Assembly: GCA_036794395.1 (NCBI GenBank)
Contig: DAIRGS010000072.1
Span: 1-25,317 of the forward strand
Source: DASXMX01 sp036794395
Lineage (GTDB): Bacteria; Planctomycetota; Phycisphaerae; Tepidisphaerales; Tepidisphaeraceae
DNA length: 25,317 nt
Direction: 5' to 3'
Numbering within the stretch: the first letter of the stretch is position 1; each line of letters begins with the position of its first letter. Positions 21,322-25,317 of the stretch are shown piece by piece. A model generated the notes under the pieces. It did not search any database, was not told the origin of the DNA, and saw only the letters and a list, made by a program, of their open reading frames with translations. Both the position numbers and the translations under genes were made by a program.

Positions 21322-22839
21322 TTACTGCTGCAAAAGATCCTGCCCACCCGCGAAAGCCGTCGGGTGATGCGATCCCGGCGGCGGATTCCGCCAAACCATC
21401 TGATTCCCCGCCTTGGCGCTATGTGCATGCAACCCATCCAGCAGCGGTGTCGTTTCCCGCACCGCTTCAATAAGCGTCTCATACGGCTTGTCATGCAGAT
21501 CGACAACGCCCAGGTTCGCATCCTCGCCATCAAGCGCCCGGCCCGCCGGCGGTTCATCCATCCACTGAAACCAGTCGGCCCCAATCACATACGGCACCTG
21601 TGCCAGCCGCTGAGTCATCAACCGGTAACCGGCTGCACGCGCTTCCTGGTTCGCGACTTCACCCGGAAACCGGGCTCGGTTGCGGTTGCCGCTGCGTCCA
21701 TCAAGGGCATGGAACGAATACTCGCTGATGATCAACGGCTGCTGCGCCTGCTCAGTGATCGTGCGGAAAGTCTGATAGTCGAGCATCGCATCCGATGCGT
21801 AATAGTTCAGCGACTGGGCATCCGTGTACTTGCGAGCGCCCAGCGGCACTTCAGCCGGCACCCAACCACGATACCGGCAGCCAAGGATCAGGTGATTCGA
21901 GTCATACTTGCGAATCAGCGAAGTGGTGATCCGGAAATACGCTTCCGAAACATGCGTCAGCCAGCGCGTCTCGAATCGATCCTGCACCGCGCCCGGCGCT
22001 TCGGGCAGCCTCGCGTTTTGCTCGAGCTGTGCCCATCCGCTCAGCGTCGTTTTCCAATCGTGATTGAACGCTTCAATCGTCGGCCACGTGTGCTTGATGA
22101 ACCCGAACACCTCCTGGCGGTTGGGGTCATGCGGGCTGAGATCGTCGTAGAACAATCGGGGATTCATCGCCGACTTGTCCCAGTTCAATTCATTATCAAT
22201 GTAGTAGCCGATCAGATTTCGATTGTCGCGCAGCGGGCTGGCTTGCTCGCGAATGGCCACCTCCGCCCCGCGTTCCCAATCCGCACTGAACAGCCGGGCA
22301 TCATACGGAACCCACCGGCACACATTCAGGTCGCGCGTCATCGGAAGGCTGAATTGATGAAGCGTCGGATTGCACCACGCCCCAAGGCTCTTGAAGCCGA
22401 TCGCTTCAACGCGACCCACCGTCAACTTCGCCCACTTCGTCAATGAAGTCGGCAGACAATCCCAGTCCGATGATTGATATGCAGGCCCATTCGCTTCCAA
22501 CGATGCCAGCGAAGGCTGAACGGTGGTCACACCATTCAAAAATTCAGTTTGATTCTGCGGGCTAAGAAACCACCACACGCCGTCCTTGGCGCGTGCGATC
22601 CGCCAGTAGCCCTCGCGGCCGCGCGTCTCGCTGAAACGGTCATCGATAACAGTCTTAACAAGAGGTGCAGGATTTGGAGTGGGGACTGGCGCGATCGGCG
22701 CGGGGCTTACTCGAGCCACGCCTGCCGGTTCGTTGATTGCAGTAGCACGAACCGCGCCCGGAACAACAGCGAGTTTCGCTGCCGCAACCAGGACAAGGCC
22801 TGCGCAGGCCACAACTGAGGCTATCTTCGTTCGGTTCAT
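21322..22839 (-). CDS. Secreted glycoside-hydrolase-like protein (GH50-like agarase fold)
   Basis: The product is 505 residues. ATG 22839 is chosen for GGAAGG 4 nt upstream; the extra start at 22851 adds four residues. A signal-like hydrophobic segment (IASVVACAGLVLVAAAKLAVV) is followed by a Pro-rich linker. The mature barrel begins DGVWWFLSPQNQTEFLNGV, the opening of agarase-type (GH50/GH86-like) enzymes in which a short beta-element precedes the barrel. Glu217 in IGYYIDNELNW is placed as the acid/base, and Glu373 in LIISEYSFH as the nucleophile, both at barrel strand ends. GADWFQWMDEPP lies near the C-terminus. Family assignment is an inference from these motifs; agarose or a related galactan is a possible substrate. 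No partner sugar genes are adjacent. Confidence 0.75.
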   Translation of the reverse strand: MNRTKIASVVACAGLVLVAAAKLAVVPGAVRATAINEPAGVARVSPAPIAPVPTPNPAPLVKTVIDDRFSETRGREGYWRIARAKDGVWWFLSPQNQTEFLNGVTTVQPSLASLEANGPAYQSSDWDCLPTSLTKWAKLTVGRVEAIGFKSLGAWCNPTLHQFSLPMTRDLNVCRWVPYDARLFSADWERGAEVAIREQASPLRDNRNLIGYYIDNELNWDKSAMNPRLFYDDLSPHDPNRQEVFGFIKHTWPTIEAFNHDWKTTLSGWAQLEQNARLPEAPGAVQDRFETRWLTHVSEAYFRITTSLIRKYDSNHLILGCRYRGWVPAEVPLGARKYTDAQSLNYYASDAMLDYQTFRTITEQAQQPLIISEYSFHALDGRSGNRNRARFPGEVANQEARAAGYRLMTQRLAQVPYVIGADWFQWMDEPPAGRALDGEDANLGVVDLHDKPYETLIEAVRETTPLLDGLHAHSAKAGNQMVWRNPPPGSHHPTAFAGGQDLLQQ

Positions 22840-23034
22840 AGCACCTTCCACGAACTGGCGCTACGCCCGTCCTGTCATCTACCTCGGATGATTGTTCCCT
22901 GATCCGGCCCTTATTCCCCGGCCGGTTTCAGCCCTGTGAGAAAACTCACGGATCTGCGCCTCACAGCGCAAGCAGGAACCTATAACCCGCGGACGAGCGA
23001 TCCTGAGTTTTATCGGCCTCTTTCATAACCAATC

Positions 23035-23093
23035 TTTAGACCTAAAACTATATAAGTAAAAAATCGTAAGATCTTATAAAGTAAGGTCTTAAA
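23035..23093. promoter_or_regulatory. AT-rich island with nested inverted repeats
   Basis: About 60 nt of almost pure A/T/G sequence in an otherwise GC-rich region. AGACCT (23038-23043) pairs with AGGTCT (23084-23089), a perfect palindrome TAAGATCTTA sits at 23067-23076, and ATAAGTAA/ATAAAGTAA repeats flank it. It lies upstream of the minus-strand glycosidase and downstream of the small membrane protein gene, so it may hold the glycosidase promoter. The 22840-23034 remainder shows nothing else. Confidence 0.4.
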
Positions 23094-23105
23094 TCATAAT
23101 TGCCG

Positions 23106-23288
23106 TTATACGGACCTGCCCGTGAGCAGCACGATCCGCGAGAAGGCAAACACCATTAACAGTAGTACGACGGCGACCCCGACCATGATCGCCAACGCCA
23201 GCGCCCACCCGCGCCATCCGCCTGGGAAACCCCGTCTCGTCGGGCCGGCATATTCAAGGGGCTGCTGCTTTTGCTCTCGCTCGTTCAT
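23106..23288 (-). CDS. Small single-pass membrane protein
   Basis: The product would be 60 residues: a charged N-terminus (MNEREQKQQPLEYAGPTRRGFPGGW) and one strong C-terminal-half transmembrane helix (LALAIMVGVAVVLLLMVFAF) followed by SRIVLLTGRSV. An AGAGATGGG purine run immediately precedes ATG 23288. No family is recognised. It ends near the AT-rich island and does not overlap another gene. Confidence 0.55.
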   Translation of the reverse strand: MNEREQKQQPLEYAGPTRRGFPGGWRGWALALAIMVGVAVVLLLMVFAFSRIVLLTGRSV

Positions 23289-23344
23289 CCCATCTCTTAT
23301 GGCGAAATCTCACACTGCCGGGAACCTAACCCGGAAAATTCATG

Positions 23345-23495
23345 ATTCACCGCGGAGCCGCGGAGATCGCAGAGAAAGCAGAAAAGAACCGGATGTGTGA
23401 GCTGCGCAACGTGCGCGACAAACTTCTTTACGATTTTGAATGTAAGCTCTTACTGCTTCTGAATTCTCTGCGTCCTCCGCGCCTCGGCGGTGAAT
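23345..23495. repeat. Long inverted repeat (CGGAG/GCAGAGAA family), copy B
   Basis: The left arm 23345-23383 (ATTCACCGCGGAGCCGCGG...) is inverse to 23457-23495 (...CCTCGGCGGTGAAT) over ~39 nt with few mismatches; the centre is 73 nt without a gene. The arms share the CGGAG/GCAGAG unit style with copy A at 12838-13033 and, more weakly, with the rpsR hairpin at 6323-6366. Confidence 0.8.
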
Positions 23496-23610
23496 AGTCC
23501 GTGCTAAATGCCGCTCCAGATCGGTATTGCAATGCGAATAACTTGGCATATATTCCGGCAGACACACGCGTTGGCAGGATGCCAGCGAACCTAAACCCAA
23601 GGATGGGTCC

Positions 23611-24795
23611 ATGCTTCACACGCGACAATTCGTTATCGTTTTCATCGCCGCGTCCGTTGCGTCCCTCGGCTGCAAAAGCTCCAATCCCGCGCCCACCACC
23701 CAAGCTTCGATCTCCAGCCAAACGCCCCCCATTGCCCAGGTCGGCAAGCCAGCCCCAACCCCAGCCAATTTGCTTTCACCCGCGCCAGATTCCGCGCCCA
23801 TCCCCGGTACGGCCCAGGCCCTCGCCCAGCGTGCTACCAGCTACGCCCAGACTGTTGCCCCGCTCGTAGCGCAGCACCCCGCCCCCCCGAAGCGCGCCAA
23901 AGCCGCCGCCGACTGGCCCGACCCTGATTCGATGCAGCTCACCACCCGCCAGCCACAACCCGCCGACCCGGCCCAAGTAAAGGTGCCTCCCAACACGGGC
24001 TTGCCTCCCATCGATGGCCGCGCTTTTGCCGCCGCATCGAGTAAGCCCGATGTGAAAGTCGTCCGCCAGACCCCAGACCCGGCTGCCACCGCCTCATCCC
24101 TCCCCGCCACCGACGCCCAAACCGCCGCCTTCGCCCGGCGGGCAAAGGAATACCCCCAGGAACTTTCCGTCCAGGCCGACGACCAGCTCCTCAAGCTTCT
24201 TAAAGAGGAATCCGTCCCCGATCTCCAATCCATGGCCGGCCTCGCCCCCGAAGATCGCGAGCTTCTCAGCGCACTGATGGATTCGCTCACCAACTTCAGA
24301 AACCAGCTTCGCCAGAACAACAACATGCTGTTCTCAAAAAAAATCGGCCCCCTGGTTGATCTAAGCGATCGCCTCAAGTCCCAGGCCGAGCTCTCGGTCC
24401 CCACGCTGACATTCGTCACCGGTGCTCTCGCCTACGGCGTATACACCCCCATGTCCCCCGCCCGTTTCATCGCCGGCAAGGTCCACACCGCCGGCGTCTA
24501 CTACGAAGTGGAAAACTTCACCTCTCAACTCAACGAAAACAAGATGTACGAAACGAAGCTCACCCAAAGCATCGTGCTCTATACCGAATCCTCGGGCCTC
24601 CCGGTCTGGAACGATCGAAAAATCATCCTCGACGACCTGGCCCATCGCCACCGCCACGATTTCTTCAACGCCCAGAACATCACGCTTCCTGCAACGCTCA
24701 CCATCGGCCGGTACCTGCTCAAGGTGACCATCGAAGATCAACAAGCCCATCGCATCGCCGAGAATACCGTGCCGGTAGAAATCGTGGCTCAATGA
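23611..24795 (+). CDS. Proline-rich lipoprotein of unknown function
   Basis: The product is 394 residues: signal peptide with lipobox SLGC (Cys21), then ~150 residues rich in Pro, Ala, Thr and Gln without structure (for example PAPTTQASISSQTPP). A helical segment follows (QAALFARRAKEY-like start, then LLKLLKEESVPDLQSM, LLSALMDSLTNFRNQL). The last ~130 residues are a folded beta domain with FIAGKVHTAGVYYEVENF, SIVLYTESSGLPVWND and a final LTIGRYLLKVTIEDQQ. The beta part resembles domains met in other planctomycete lipoproteins, but I cannot name the family. ATG 23611 is preceded by AAGGATGGG. The stop is only 6 nt from the next reading frame. Confidence 0.75.
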   Translation: MLHTRQFVIVFIAASVASLGCKSSNPAPTTQASISSQTPPIAQVGKPAPTPANLLSPAPDSAPIPGTAQALAQRATSYAQTVAPLVAQHPAPPKRAKAAADWPDPDSMQLTTRQPQPADPAQVKVPPNTGLPPIDGRAFAAASSKPDVKVVRQTPDPAATASSLPATDAQTAAFARRAKEYPQELSVQADDQLLKLLKEESVPDLQSMAGLAPEDRELLSALMDSLTNFRNQLRQNNNMLFSKKIGPLVDLSDRLKSQAELSVPTLTFVTGALAYGVYTPMSPARFIAGKVHTAGVYYEVENFTSQLNENKMYETKLTQSIVLYTESSGLPVWNDRKIILDDLAHRHRHDFFNAQNITLPATLTIGRYLLKVTIEDQQAHRIAENTVPVEIVAQ

Positions 24796-24801
24796 GCGCC
24801 A

Positions 24802-25317
24802 ATGCGGTCGAGGACGTATGAGTTAGCGGCGAAGGACGGGACGGACGTGGCGGCGACTTTTAGTTTTACGGTTGCGGCGGCGTCGGCGCACAGTGCCGTC
24901 ACGCCCAGCGCCGTTATCGGATTCGCCGGCACTTCAGCTCCGGTGGGGCAATGGCCGCACGGCGGTCTGGTGATGGACGCCACCGGCAACATGTATGGGA
25001 CGACGGAATTCGGGGGCGCGCACGGGGTCGGGAACATATTCAAGATCGATGCCAGCTCGCACGCCTTGAGCCAGTTGGCGACATTCGGCACAGGCAGTTC
25101 GGACGTGAATGGGCCTGAGCGCACACTGACTATCGATTCCAGCGGCAATTTGTTCGGGACGGGAGTGAGTGGCGGCACGAACGGAGTTGGCGGGGGCGGG
25201 GAAGGTCCGCCACGTTCCACCCGTACGCGAACAGCGGCGTTGAAATATCGAGGCCTTAACGGCGGCGGCGAACCGCGCCGCCCGTCGAGAAAAGAAAAGG
25301 GACGTACCTCATTGCTC
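24802..25317 (+). CDS. GloVer-repeat protein, 3'-truncated by the window
   Basis: An open frame runs from ATG 24802 to the window end (172 codons) without a stop. It contains a tandem repeat of the GloVer type (TIGR03803 family), here LVMDATGNMYGTTEFGGAHG followed by VGNIFKIDASSHALSQLATF and a second unit LTIDSSGNLFGTGVSGGTNG. These repeats build beta-propeller-like surface proteins. No signal peptide is visible: the first residues (MRSRTYELAAKDGTDVAATFSF) look like the middle of an Ig-like strand, so the true start may be missing. The frame also continues directly from the stop of the preceding gene. After the second repeat the sequence loses the repeat pattern (GGGGEGPPRSTRTR...). Confidence 0.6.
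   Translation, partial: MRSRTYELAAKDGTDVAATFSFTVAAASAHSAVTPSAVIGFAGTSAPVGQWPHGGLVMDATGNMYGTTEFGGAHGVGNIFKIDASSHALSQLATFGTGSSDVNGPERTLTIDSSGNLFGTGVSGGTNGVGGGGEGPPRSTRTRTAALKYRGLNGGGEPRRPSRKEKGRTSLL

Noticed and set aside
21364..22446. 360-residue plus-strand frame opposite the glycosidase
   Set aside because: Arg/His-rich antisense shadow of the glycoside-hydrolase-like gene.

Overview
The window most likely comes from a GC-rich planctomycete, probably class Phycisphaerae or a relative. The evidence is the gene content: a zinc-ribbon protein with the CGYNLRG signature common in that phylum, a short COG1403-type HNH nuclease, PEGA/TolB-like and GYF/TM2 proteins, an anaerobic sulfatase maturase, a GloVer-repeat protein, and housekeeping genes (rpsR, purD, recA) scattered singly rather than in the classical operons. 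This is an inference from families and not a phylogenetic placement.

Layout. 1-5.2 kb: a PEGA/beta-propeller lipoprotein (+) faces three minus-strand genes (HAD phosphatase with membrane tail, HNH nuclease, small lipoprotein). A strongly structured 250-nt intergenic segment lies between the HAD and HNH genes. 5.3-7.4 kb: a Phd-type antitoxin with a decayed VapC/PIN toxin, rpsR, tRNA-Thr(UGU), and two tiny His-rich lipoproteins (-). 7.6-9.1 kb: a Tat-exported TIM-barrel protein (-). 9.4-10.8 kb: an ECF sigma factor and its membrane anti-sigma gene, the latter bracketed by two inverted heptamer-repeat hairpins. 10.8-13.8 kb: a radical-SAM sulfatase maturase with a SEC-C tail (-), a divergent zinc-ribbon membrane protein, a long inverted repeat, and a GYF-TM2 membrane protein. 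14.3-17.5 kb: a compact plus-strand run of purD, a CGYNLRG zinc-ribbon gene and a SpoU/TrmH RNA methyltransferase, then hicBA. 17.5-20.7 kb: recA with a structured leader and a long N-terminal extension, then an HtrA-like lipoprotein protease. 20.7-25.3 kb: a repeat-bearing intergenic stretch, a glycoside-hydrolase-like secreted protein (-), an AT-rich island, a small membrane protein, a second long inverted repeat, a proline-rich lipoprotein, and a GloVer-repeat gene cut by the window end.

Working together. Clear functional groupings are few: sigma/anti-sigma, hicBA, the phd/vapC relic, and purD with its two overlapping or closely spaced followers. Much of the rest is single genes for the cell envelope (five lipoproteins, two putative exported carbohydrate-active proteins, one HtrA protease). 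No CRISPR array, phage module, transposase or rRNA was seen.

The most noteworthy signals are outside the genes: a three-way junction plus a 165-nt rod at 3752-4002, several families of hairpin-forming repeats, paired palindromes before hicB, and a hairpin abutting the recA ribosome binding site.
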